From contig OX123200.2 in the NCBI GenBank assembly GCA_944739405.2, forward strand, positions 4,728,761 through 4,792,760: a stretch of 64,000 bases of DNA, read 5' to 3'. Below are positions 30,660-42,420 of the stretch, piece by piece. Positions within the stretch are counted from its first letter, which is position 1, and the number at the start of each line of letters is the position of its first letter. The notes beneath the pieces are model-generated. The model was not told where the DNA came from. It made no database searches and saw only the letters and a program-made list of their open reading frames with translations. This DNA is from Euclidia mi. Its lineage: Eukaryota > Arthropoda > Insecta > Lepidoptera > Erebidae. The position numbers and the translations under genes were made by a program.

Positions 30660-32221
30660 GAAAAAAATATGAATGATTGAAAGAAGTAGTATTATATGCT
30701 CGAGCTTCATATGTTCACGTTGTCATAGTGTGTAGGAATTAGCTACACAGCACAGGCTCCGCAGTGACCTATATTCGTTAATGGTTCACGCGTGGAAACC
30801 GATACGTAATCCATACCCCTGATGAAAATATATATTTTTTACACGTCAGCATTCATAATTGCTGTAAAACGTGAGTTTACCCTTGAGGTTCGATCAAACT
30901 AAAGGCAAAGTGCCACAAGTGCGAAAGGTCACGTTGCTGCAAATTTTCATTGGCATAAGTTACCGGAAAAAATTAATTATGACACCTTAATATAATTATA
31001 TCACATAAATTGCATATAATTGTGTTGGTTATAAAATCAGCTATCATAATAATAACATGAATTACTACTAAATACTCACTTTTCTGGCAAAACAAGCTTA
31101 CAAACTTAGAGGTTTGTTTTTTTCACTCGTTCACACAAACATTTCATCACATATTAATGAATTTCATTACTTGTTTGGTTCATAAACACAAAAACATTAT
31201 CACATATACCTTTAGGTTTTCACACAATACATTATTTATTTGTAACAAACGAATCTAACGCCACTAAAAAAATTATAATCCGAACGCGTAACAAAAAGTT
31301 CGCCGTGCCAGGCAGCCATGTTACTGTTACGAACACTGTGGCTGTGAATTATTTACCATTTGAAACACGATAACAGTGAAAATGTACAACAATGCTAGTA
31401 TTTAGTTCCTAAAATATGTTTTCAGATAAATAATCTGGGTACTTTTATGTCTTTCATAACTATTAAAAGAATATTTATCATAAAACACTTACGAAAATAG
31501 CGAGTTTCAAGAGCAGAAATAGCCCTTCTAAAAAGATTTTGCCTTTTATCACTGTATTTCTTGTCTTTGTCACGAATAATGTCACTTCACAATTAATATT
31601 TATTTCTTTCTGAGTAAATCTATATAAGTATCTTTATAAAATATTCACCGGTTTCTTCCACAAGACAACTTTTATTATAATGATCACGGAACAAAACACA
31701 ACAATGGCGGACGCTTTCGCAACTGAGACACAGATTATTTCAATATTTTTTGGCGCGTTTCGTTTTCCTCACCCTTCTAAAACGTTCTAGTTGCATAGAA
31801 TATGAACTATTCTAATAGTTACTACTTTCGTTTCTTGGTTTAAGTAAAACAAAACGTAAAAAATCCGCGACCAATAGAACGATTTTTAATTGAATGTGCC
31901 TCAAACACTTGGGACCACCAAAATTAGAGCACGACCGTGCGTGCTGTAATCACGTGGGGGTTAAATGTTTGGAGTTTTGTGTAATAAGTTGTTATGGGCA
32001 CCGCGTACGTAAACAGTGATATTTGGGGCAGTTAAATCTGTTTGAAGAAATCTTGGAAAATATCATGAAATAGTTCAAATATTTTAACAAAACATTCAAT
32101 GGTAAAAAGGCTTTTAAATTTCCATTTCGTTGTTGCAAACGAAATATTTTTCCAAAAAAAAACTACGCGCGCAATAGGAACTAATCCTATGCCTGGCTAT
32201 ACAAATATTTTACCAACTACA
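30660..32221. other. No recognisable feature
   Basis: AT-rich non-coding sequence. Near 31680-31760 it is somewhat CpG-richer (ATGGCGGACGCTTTCGC) but shows no feature I can name. Confidence 0.4.
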
Positions 32222-32590
32222 TACATACATAGACTCACGCCTGTTTCCCGGAGGGGTAGGCAGAGACTACGGAACGCCATTTGCAACGATCCTGACATAC
32301 CTCTCTTGCTTCACTCACTCCCATCAAGTTTCTCATGCATGCTCTTCTGTTAAGGGTACTTCTGACCTGTTCTTTTTTCAGGATGTCTCCAATCTGGTCA
32401 GAGAAGCTTCCGCCTAGGTCTTCCCCTTTGTCCAGTCCCATTCACACTTGCCTTATATATCTTCTTTGTCAGTCTATCGTCATCCATCCTCTCCATGTGC
32501 CCAAACCATATTAACATGCCTTTACCAACTACAACGGGCATAATTATTTTTGGACCACGCATAGGATTGATTCGTATAGGCATTACACCA
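32222..32590 (-). pseudogene. RTE-type LINE, 3' end fragment
   Basis: On the minus strand the peptide pieces WFGHMERMDDDRLTKKIYKA, RGRPRR and, one frame over, ILKKEQVRSTLNRRACMRNL and EAREVCQDRCKWRSVVSAYP are the C-terminal landmarks of RTE-clade reverse-transcriptase proteins. At least one frameshift is present. It ends with CTCTGCCTACCCCTCCGGGA and a TATGTATG tail. The polymerase domain is absent (5' truncation). Confidence 0.85.
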
Positions 32591-33928
32591 ATGGCGCGTC
32601 AATCACTATGACATATCTGCAGTCTTAACTAAAATAAATTCTTAAAAAGGTTCGTCAGTGTGGATACCCTAGTAAGTGCACCAGTAGTCTTCAATCCTGT
32701 CCTCGGTCACTGCCATCGACTGCCCTGACGTTAATCTATCAAACATTAATTCATACTTTAGTGTCACCCTAGCCCGCATACTCTTTGTACACGTTTTAGA
32801 CAAAGCAATCGTTCTGAAAGCTCCTTACTTCTCTTTCCAATGAATTAATACTGTTGGGAATTATTTATTCGTAAAGGATAGTATATACTCATATTTATAA
32901 TATATTATAATGTTACATAAAAAACTTTCGCGAATAACCAGCCAAAGGTCGTTAACATTACATAATGTTTCTTTCTATCATAACTGGAAATAAGTTTAAA
33001 TGTACGTTTTTACTTTAGATGAACAGGTATTAATTGATTAGTAAGGTCAGGCCCATTCTTCACCATCCTGTCTATACATATACATATAAGTTAGTGATCC
33101 TCCGTGCCTTGTAAAGTACATATAACCCTTTATCCCGGCTAGTAGTCAGTCTTTGGGAGTCAGACAGATCAGGATAAATATTTGATATTTATCACATACA
33201 TACCTATTAATGAGAAAGTATTTCAGGGCACTTCCTGAAATACTTTGACTTATATTCATAAAAATCTGGTTAAAAATCTTATATTCAGACAAATTTGGTT
33301 GGACCTCTAGTGTAACCAAATCTTAAATACCGCAGCCTACATTTTCAGTGAGATACTCAAACGAAAAAGACTCTGTGAACAAATAAATTCATAGTTGAAG
33401 ACTTGAATTTCATATCTTTCTGTTACCAGATATGAAATCAGAAACTTCAACAATAGCACGAACAATCTTGATTTCTCCAAGAAAACGACTCAACATCCAA
33501 CTAGGTATTCTCAAACTAATATTTTAATATACCTTTTCTCGCTGAATATCAGTGGTACTGGAACTTATTCGTAACTTATGTATTAACTTTTTTAATCAGG
33601 GCGACACGAACCTACAACTTGTACATGATGATTACTCTGATACTATGTGAAAAGACGGGTAAGTATTTGGATGTTAATTTGGCTTTGTTACTTTAGATGA
33701 AGGTCAAGAAAGTACTGAAAGAGATAACTTCTCATCGACCGCTATCGGTATATTTTTTAATATTTTCTTTTTCGAAGTATTTCCCTTTCTTTGAAGAGGA
33801 CTTTGGATATGTCGCAGCTAACTGGTTCAAACGGTATTTCATGCACACGACTTCTTTATCTACTCGACGCCTGTTTTAAAATTGAACTTGTAGTCATCCG
33901 CGGCTTCGCCTGCCCTAAAAGTTACAAC
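32591..33928. other. No recognisable feature
   Basis: AT-rich, no features recognised. Confidence 0.4.
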
Positions 33929-33944
33929 ATTTAGGTACTGTTGG

Positions 33945-34377
33945 CAGCGATAGCCGAATGGATATACCTACCAACAGACTGCTATGCTGACTCTGCATTT
34001 GAAACCGAAAACCTCTGCATTGCAGAGGGTATCGGGTTCGAATCCACGGCGCGCACCACTGACTTTTCGAAGTTAAGTGCGTATTAAATTGTTAATTATC
34101 ACTTGTCCCGTGCCTCGGAGAGCACGTTCAACCAGCGGTCCCGGCTGTCATGAAGATCTTTGAACGTCATAACGGAGAGTCAGTACCCTCAAATAAACTG
34201 ATACTAGTCTAAACCTTGGAATATGGCTATCCCTTTGGGTGGCGGAGGTCAGACGACAGTCGCTCTGTAGAAAAGCTGATAGTCTGTCAAACCTGTAGAC
34301 TAGTAAGCGGACTCCGAGCTACAAGACGAGAAGTCTTGGATGTAACTGGGATAGCGCTAGGACGATGATGATGAATG
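33945..34377 (+). mobile_element. SINE B, long-headed copy
   Basis: Flanked by a perfect 16-bp TSD ATTTAGGTACTGTTGG (33929-33944, 34378-34393). The tRNA-like head CAGCGATAGCCGAATGG with B box GGTTCGAATCC carries extra sequence in the anticodon region relative to 53225-53613. It ends TGGGATAGCGCTAGGACGAT with a (GAT)n tail. Confidence 0.9.
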
Positions 34378-34899
34378 ATTTAGGTACTGTTGGTATATAA
34401 AGAAATATCTTTTTTAGTCCCTTCATAAAAGGAACCCACTGATATAATTTTATTTATCTGGTTTTAGTAGTTTGGCTGTTAATATGTCAGTAAGGATAAG
34501 TATTTATTTTTTATATGAATAGTTTTTTTATTTTTTTTAGTGTTGTGATTTTTATTGTGAAATTAGTTAATTTATTTATTTTCTTAGGAAAACCAAGAGC
34601 TTTACAAACAACATAGATAATGATTACTGAAAATACAGATAGCCATTATTAGGTTTTCGTTTATAATTATAGTTACATAGTATATATATAGTATATAATA
34701 TATAATAAAGTAATGAGCATGAGATAAAACAACGCATACGAGTATCTAATGAATTTCGCGCAGACGCATACGTCGTCAACAGAGTGTGAATTTAACTTAA
34801 TGATGATACAATAAAATGAAACCTCATAAATAATCTAAAAGATAAATAATAATATATTTATTTGCTTCAAATATGGTACACAAGGTGTTACATAATTTA

Positions 34900-37315
34900 A
34901 AAGGTCCAGCACATATTTCACCAACAATATTGGTATGCAAATTACAAAGTTGAAATTAATAATATGTTGAATTAAATTAAATGGCAAATTAAAAAGAATA
35001 AATAACAAAATTGAGATTATAATGTCAAATTAAATTAAATGTCAAATTAAATTTCAACTTAAATTAAACGTCAAATTAAATTAAATGTCAAATTAAATTA
35101 AATGTCAAACAAAAAAAAATACATAGCTGAAATTATAATGACAAATTAAATTGAATATCAAATTAAAAAAAGCTACATAATATAAAAACGTCAACAAGAA
35201 CCATGGTCTAAGAAGTCTTTAACTGAATAAAAACTCTTCTGAATCAGCCACTCCTGCAAAGTCTTACAGAAACTATTATATGGCAAGTCCACCATCCCCT
35301 TTGGCAAGGAGCTAAAAATTAAGGGTGCCATATACACACAGCTCTTTCTAAAAAGTTCCAGCCTAGGAATTGGCATTTTTATTGACATATAGGAGACCTT
35401 ACGCTTGTTTGTATTGTCACAAGTTTCAAAAAGATTTTTATGGCATTTATTAAATTTTACGACTTCGTAAATATAAATGCAAGGGACAGTTAAGAATTTA
35501 TTTTCCTTGAACACTGGCTTGCATGAGTCGCACCAATTCATACCGAAGATAGCACGAATGCACTTTTTTTGCGCAATAAAAACTCTCATTATGTCAGACG
35601 AGATCCCCCGTACAACTATGCCGTAACGTATAACTGCACAAACGTATGCTAATAGACCATAAGTGAAGTGTCTAGGGATGTTATATTTTTTATTTTACGT
35701 AGTGCAAAAATTAATCTATTTATTTTTGCAAATATTATCAATATGATCGTTCCATTTAAAGTGCGAGTCTAAAGTTATTCCCAAAAACTTAGCACTTCAT
35801 TCAAACCTGTTGAACTGGTGTATTATTGTAAGTAACGTTGAGATTAAAATTTTCCCTTCTGGCAGTTTTAAAATGTATTATTTTAGTTTTGGCAATGTTT
35901 AACTGCGATTTATTTGTATCAAGTTATTTAGAAACCTCTGTTATTGCTTTGCTTATTTCTAATTCAAAGGCATTCTTATCTGTACAGTTTATAATGATCG
36001 TAGTGTCGTCGGCAAACAAAACACAATCATGGGAAAGGGCTTGTGGGATGTCATTGATGTAAATCAGAAACAGTAAAGGCCCTAGAATACTGCCTTGAGG
36101 AACACCGGCACAATTTACTTTAGGTTCCGAGTCAAAAGTTTCAACAACATTACTCATATTATCATATTTTGCAACCCTTGTAAATTGTGTTCTGTTGTTC
36201 AGGTATGATTGAAACCAAAGTAATGCTGGGCCTCTTATGCCATACTTCTCTAACTTTGTGAGCAGCCTTGAATGGTCAACAAAATCAAACGCCTTACAAA
36301 GGTCCAATAATAGCGCACATGTTGGCATTTTATTATTAATGTTATAGATTATTGACTTAACCAAAGTAAAAGCGGCCAATTGAGTGGATTTATGTTGTCT
36401 GAAACTGAACTCTTTCTGTGTTAAAATCTCATACCTTTCAATAAAGCTTAACAACCTTTTATACATAGCTCTTTCGAAAATGTTTTATAGCACTGGAGTT
36501 ATAGCTATAGGTCTGTAATTATTCAGATCAGATATTGACCCCTTTTTATGCAAGGGCTTAATAATTGATAATTTTAGCTTTTTGGGGAAACAACCTTGTT
36601 GGAAAGATAGATAAATTACGTGTGCTAACGGATCTACTACTTTGGGAGCGATGCGCTTTCTGCATTAATATTGTCGTAGCCTGCACAATTAGATTTTTAA
36701 GAGACATTATAATATTAAAAATTTCAGTGGCACTTATGGGGTCCAAAAATATACTAGAATTATTACATTTCACGCTATAGTCTTTGCGACTAGGGTCATT
36801 GGTAAGATTACTATTTTTAACTACGTTTATAAAGAAATTATTAAATAAATTGGCTATGTTTGATCCACATGTAAAAGTTTTACATTCATGAATCAACCTC
36901 TCAATATCATGTACAACTTTAGAGTCGCCTACTTGGTGTTTTACAACGTCCCAAGTCGCCTTGCCTTTGTTTTTCGACTTTTCAATATGTCGCCAATTAC
37001 ATAATGACTGTAAATTATTGATGCATTTTTTTAATAACTTAGAATAATTTAAATATTTCTTTTTATTTTCTTTCGTCTTATGCATAAAAAAATATATCTT
37101 AGGCTGCGTTTCGTTCTAGAACTAATTCTAAGCCCTTTTGTTATCCACTTGGGTTTACCATCTCTAAAACTATTCTTAATTTTCACAAGCGGAAAGTATA
37201 GTTTATAAAATTATGTCAATTCACTATGAAATTCATTAAAAGCTTCATTTGTATCTGATAACTTATATATCTCAGAAAATGTAAGAGCATTAATACATTC
37301 GACGAACTTCTTTAA
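34900..37315 (-). pseudogene. Decayed jockey/CR1-group LINE ORF2 with 3' UTR
   Basis: Minus-strand pieces in order: FVECINALTFSEIYKL, GKPKWITKGLRISSRTKR (with a stop just before), GKATWDVVKHQVG, NNYRPIAITPVL followed by a stop, FSFRQHKSTQL, LLDLCKAFDFVDH, GVPQGSILGPLLFLIYINDI, LFADDTTIII, and the C-terminal FIAQKKCIRAIFGMNW to FYSVKDFLDHGSC. So it retains most of RT, including FADD, but with several stops and frameshifts and no endonuclease. The 3' UTR (about 34960-35165) has repeated TTTGACATTTAATT words like those of the intact LINE at 14382-20271, though the proteins are diverged. It abuts a second LINE fragment at 37316. Confidence 0.82.
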
Positions 37316-38450
37316 GTTGGGTTAACATAGTTAAGATAACATAGTTTAACAGTAAAACTTGACAATTTATGCACTTACTAAGTAACCGCCTCGCCGACGC
37401 AACGCGAGTGTTAAATAGGTCTATATCAACATTATTAGGAATTTTATTGAACGCCCGCCGTATAAATGCACTCTGCCTGTAATTAGTAGATGCGTGCGGA
37501 AGGCTTAGTAGTGCTCCTTTTCGCAAACCCATAATCGGCACCTTCAAAGAAATTAGGGACAGCGATTCTGGACAATCCAATAAACCGCATGAAACTTTCA
37601 TTAAAAACAATAAATCTGCAATGTTGCGACGTTTGACCAGCGGCAGGAGGTGGTGTTTATTGCATATGTCAATATAACGGTCGGAGTGATATTCAACATT
37701 AGTAGTCCTGAAGCATAAATATCTGACAAACTTGCGCTGGACTCTCTCAATGCGAGAGATGTATGTCTCGTACCTTGGCTTCTATACTTGCGAGGCGTAT
37801 TCCAAGTGACTCCGAACAAAAGTACCATACAAGATTTTAAGCGTTTTTGCATGTTCGAAGTCCTTGGAGACTCGCATAATAAACCCAAGAGATTTATATG
37901 CCCTAGCAACTATACTGTCGACATGAATGTCAAATAATAATTTAGAGTCGTGAAAGATGCCAAGATCATGTACATGGCTGTTCAGTGTGTAATCGTATTG
38001 TAACATATTGCGATTTCTCCCATAAGTCATAACGTTACATTTGGATGGATTAAGTTCCATATGTTTAATGATACAACAGTCTTCAAGACGTTTGAGATCC
38101 ATTTGCATGGCGACAGCATCCTGCATATCGGTGACGACAGAAAATATTTTCATGTCGTCAGCAAAACATAAGACACGTGCAGAATGGAAACACCTATCAA
38201 TGTCATTTACACAGACCACAAACAGCAAAGGCCCTAGTAAAGATCACTGCGGGACGCCGCTGGGAATGTCAATCCAGCTACCTATAAAGTAGTATTTCTC
38301 TAGAACATAGCAAAATACAACTAGATCGAGCGACTGTAGAAAACAATGTGAAAAAGTTGCTTGTTGTGTTTTTTGCTGAAATGCTATTTTATTGATGACA
38401 AACTTTTTGCCGATCACAGAACGTGAAACTTTGAGATGATACAAGCCATT
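37316..38450 (-). pseudogene. Second decayed jockey-like LINE fragment
   Basis: Minus-strand pieces: SWIDIPSGVPQ, a TGA where Gly is expected, then SLLGPLLFVVCVNDIDRC, VLCFADDMKIFS, MELNPSKCNVMTYGR, HDLGIFHDSKLLF and SHLEYASQV. After a frameshift come SRIERVQRKFVRYLCF and PIMGLRKGALLSLPHAS, then NKIPNNVDIDLF. This is the palm-to-thumb part of a non-LTR RT with FADD. It is 5' truncated, with at least one nonsense change and one frameshift. The AT-rich 3' end near 37320-37350 joins the LINE at 34900-37315. Confidence 0.8.
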
Positions 38451-40395
38451 AGCCGGTAAAGATAATAATTATTTTCGATTAGATATAATATGGAATTCAC
38501 AAACTTATGTCTTGTCATAAACATGAATAGTCTATTCATGTTTATAAAGATGAAAGACACACATTTTGAATTGGCCGACAGACATTGATTTTAAAGCCCT
38601 CCTTACAGTCTGTGTCCAACATTAAATAAACAATTAAACATTATAGTGTTTATGTATTATATTATGTAATAGCTGTACTTGTAGTATAATGTGTATTAGT
38701 TGTAACTTGTATTGTGAATTGTATACCTAGCTGTTTGTGTTGTATTTTTTGTATTGTGCGTTGTATTTGGTGTGTCAATAAATGTTATACTTACTTAGTT
38801 ATAGAAATAGTTCTATTTTCATAAAACGTTCCCTTCCTAATAGTCCATAATATATACGTTTTCTGTAGCATATTACAACTAAAAAAAATTGCCCCTATTT
38901 GATCTGCCCGGCATCGGTTTAGTAAGGCCTTGATAAATTAGTGATATATATTGAACATCACTCTTCTTGCTTGAAAAGTTAACACGTTGCTCTCGTAAAA
39001 TATCGCCTTTTGAAAAGCACATGGTTCAAACCAGCTTCGCGAATTGTATTGTGTAATAGTCTTGTAAATACTTGTAACTGCCGCCTTTGGTTTGCCCGGC
39101 AAAAGTTGAATTGAACTTGACCTTGCAAAAATTGTGTGTCAACGTGCCCTCGTGTCCTGAAGACATCGTTTGGAGGTTTGGTAAGGCTAAGTAGATAATT
39201 CACCAGCTAATATTGGCCAATTTTAGTCCTGTGTGTGTGTGTCTCTCACTTAGTTCCAGGCCTGACATCAGTGAAGATACCAGGTAATTGTACACTGATT
39301 TGTGTGATTTCATCGCTGAGAATCTCAGTAAAATATGTTCGACTCTTGTCTTGCTTAGAACAACTGGATGAATACAGCCCCGCTTCCATTGCCCTCTGCA
39401 AACAATTCCCAGTCTGACTAGGCAAATTCTGAACAATATGTATACATTAATTGTATTTAAAACTGAATCTCAAGTAGCGCAATATTACGTAGAGTCAATA
39501 GTATGTAGAGGATTCAACATAAAATGTGTATCATATAACAAATGTGTTTTCTTTTGCTCTTTTCTCTTCTTGAGATCCAACTTGGTGACAAACGGACAAA
39601 TAGAAGTTTAAGTAATAGGAAACATTGGTTTAGTAATAGTTCAGTTATATATCCATCGAAGGGACCCTATAACCTAGCGGGTGTTCGCCTTAATGTTGGT
39701 TCCATGAAACGAGTTTGTCGTGTTCGCCAGCAGTTCTTTCATTGCTGTTGTACGTTTATCGCCAATTGGTCGCCGTGTGACGCGTTTCTATAACTGTTAC
39801 ATACTGTAGTAACATGTTTCTTAGAAATAGAAACGTATTTTTGAAAGTATAGATATATAAGACAGCGTAGTGATCTACTCTGTTCAAATATCATCACACT
39901 TGTGGACCATTTTTGTGGAGCGTATTTTTGGGCCGTATCTAAAACTATAAGTGCTTCAATATGTGTAGTGATGTGACTACGTTGTATCTTAGCCTATTAT
40001 TTATTTTCGTTATGAACGGAAGTCATGCAAGTATTTTAAACTATCTTTGAATTTTGGATTGAGTGTTGTGGGTTTGATACTCTTCAGGACAATACTTTGT
40101 GTAGTCTACATAAATAATGTTGTCTGAGTTATTTGTGTGCGATGATTCCTTGTTTAAAAAATATATTTTTATTTTCAGAGTTTATTCGCACAGACCCGCA
40201 GGAGATATATTTTGACTTCAGAGATCTACTCTTAATATATTTTAAACTTGATTAAATTATTTCGATTGCTTTGCGATCAATTTATTCAGTCCCGTTGTCC
40301 AAATTTTCAGAACTGCCTGGATGGTTTGTAGCATTTCCCATATACAGACTAATAAACAGACGAACATTAGGCAACGCCTCAGTTATATTATACTG
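38451..40395. other. Mostly featureless stretch
   Basis: Includes a small perfect inverted repeat at 38517-38545 (13-bp arms ATAAACATGAATA, 3-nt loop) and an AT-rich tail-like run with AATAAA near 38779. No gene or named repeat recognised. Minus-strand open frames at 38979-39436 have no recognisable product. Confidence 0.4.
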
Positions 40396-40734
40396 TCATC
40401 TTTTTCACGTTATCTCAGTTGCAACCCGGGGACCGCTTACTAGTTTAACGGATATGGCTGAATATTAACTTTTCCACAAAGCAACTGCCTGTCTGACCTC
40501 CGCAACACAAAGGGATATTCCATGCTTTCGACGAGAGTCTATTCAGAAGTACTGACTCCCTATAATGACGGCTTACCGTGTTCTCCGAGTCACAACCAAT
40601 CAATGAAATACATAATCGTCAAACTATTAAATACGCACATAACTCCGAAAAGTCATTGGTGCGCGCCGTGAATTCGAGTCGATATCCTCTGGATGGCAGT
40701 CCGTTGGTATCTCCACTAGGCTATCGCCACCTCA
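40396..40734 (-). mobile_element. SINE B, reverse, with head
   Basis: From TCATCTTTTTCACGTTATCTC to the head CACTAGGCTATCGCCACC, including GCGCGCCGTGAATTCGAGTC (degraded B box) and CCGAAAAGTCATTGGTGCGC. Flanks CTCAGTTATATTATACTG and CTCAGTGATATACTG may be a diverged TSD. Confidence 0.75.
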
Positions 40735-41710
40735 GTGATATACTGTCTCGACTAAATTTTATTACGACAGTCATATATACAAACCTTAACATATTCCAAT
40801 GATGTTATCGAAGTTAGACATAAAGTAATCGATTTAATAAATAGTCATGCAGTGAATGAGACTAAATATTGGTGACCTGGATAACGAGGGAAGAGAAACG
40901 ATACGTCTCATTCATATCGAACACTTCAAAGTTTATACAGAAGCACTTGAAAATATTTCTATGAAACTGCTTTAACTATGTTTTCAATAACTCTGTGTGT
41001 CTTTTTTTTAGCCCTGTTATGCTTTAAAGAAAATGGCTTACGGTTAAGTTACAAATTTTTGTTTGGACCGTACTTCGGAGAGAAAATAATGCAGTAGGAC
41101 TCGAGTCGAGACCTACTGCTTTACGCGCACACGACTGTCATACAGACCGTTGACAGTCGTGATGAAAATATGCTGACATTGGTCTGTGGCAGACACTCTA
41201 TGGAATAGTTATGGTCAGCCTGGAAAGCAAATCACCAATGCCAAGAAATAAGTCTTAGATGCAACCGGACAAAATTGAACTTTCACACAAAGTTATACAC
41301 AAAGTCACAAACGAAAATTTATATTAGGCAGGTACAGATCTTTATCGCGTAATTACTTAAAAGAAACTGATATAGTTACCTACCTTCAATTTGCCTCAAA
41401 TTTTCGGCAAGAGTTACCCTAGCCGGATTATACCCTAAGGCAATACTCGTTAACATGTTTGGTCAAATAATTACACGTTTGAGACCGTACACGCATATTA
41501 GTAGACATATCTATTGATTTTACCGAATGCCACATAAACCCAATTTACACTAAGTACACACATTCCTAGCTATAAATATCGCTAGCTCAATAATCCGTAC
41601 CACCACCCGTGTGTTTTAATCCGTACTAAGTCCCGAGAGTCGAAGCAACACTATTTGTGGTAGACATTCCTATCTCTTGTGTACTATAACATCAAGCCAA
41701 TCTACCAGTA
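40735..41710. other. No recognisable feature
   Basis: AT-rich, no repeats or coding features recognised. Confidence 0.4.
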
Positions 41711-41714
41711 TAAA

Positions 41715-42215
41715 AAGAACTATCTCTGTTTGAGAAGTAGACTTCTCAGTTATTACATAGATGTAATGAGAGGTCAAGGCATATTGGTATTATCAGGCTG
41801 AACTTCCAGCGTAAAAACAGCTAGCTTTGTGAGACGTCTATGTAATGAGAGGTCAGGTCATATTGGTGTTTATCATGCTGGCATGCCAGTGTAAAAGGAG
41901 CTTTGTTTGTGGGAGAAGGCAATGCAATGATAGATCAAGTTATATCAGAGGAGTACAGCTGAGTGGTTCGGGTACTATATTCGGAGTGGGAGCCGAATTG
42001 TTGCTGGTAAGGTTAGTGTCTGCCTCGGCAAATTGGTGTTAAACATGCTAGAGTGCCAGTGTAAAAAGAGCTTTGCTGTGTGAAAAATCTATGTAATGAT
42101 AGATCAAGATACATTGGTGGTGTACAGCTGATTGGTTTGGGTACTATATTTGGAGTGGGAGCCAAATTGATGCTTGTAAGGTCTGTGTCTGACTTGGCAA
42201 ATATTTTGCTGTGAA
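41715..42215 (+). repeat. Local tandem repeat of mixed unit length
   Basis: ATGTAATGAGAGGTCA-type starts lie at 41761, 41840, 41922 and 42091 (spacings 79, 82, 169). Each unit carries GCCAGTGTAAAA.GAGCTTTG. The last two long units share GGTACTATATT.GGAGTGGGAG and CTTGTAAGGT.TGTGTCTG. Short units gained an ~85-base insert that then duplicated with them. Confidence 0.8.
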
Positions 42216-42244
42216 TTGCCTAAATGAATATAGGTACACATTGT

Positions 42245-42420
42245 ATACAACACTTCGTTAGCGGCTCCGCCAGCGTGGGTTTATTTTACCCTCTTAGAGG
42301 CGGCATTTCCGGTAGTCCTCTCTTAGTGATCCCCTACACTCTCCAAGGAATATAAGCACAAGCCAAACTTTATGGCATATATCTGCCAATTAACATGTGT
42401 CTAGTACCTTTAACTCTCCT
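42245..42420 (-). repeat. Degenerate Helitron-like remnant
   Basis: TTAGCGGCTCCGCCAGCGTGGG, then GTAGTCCTCTCTTAGTGATCCC and CTCCAAGGAATATAAGC, parallel the reverse copy at 58891-59082. Weak. Confidence 0.35.

Noticed and set aside
38517..38545. Short perfect hairpin as a transcription terminator or miRNA precursor
   Set aside because: 13-bp arms with a 3-nt loop are too short for a miRNA precursor, and such terminators are not used by animal pol II.
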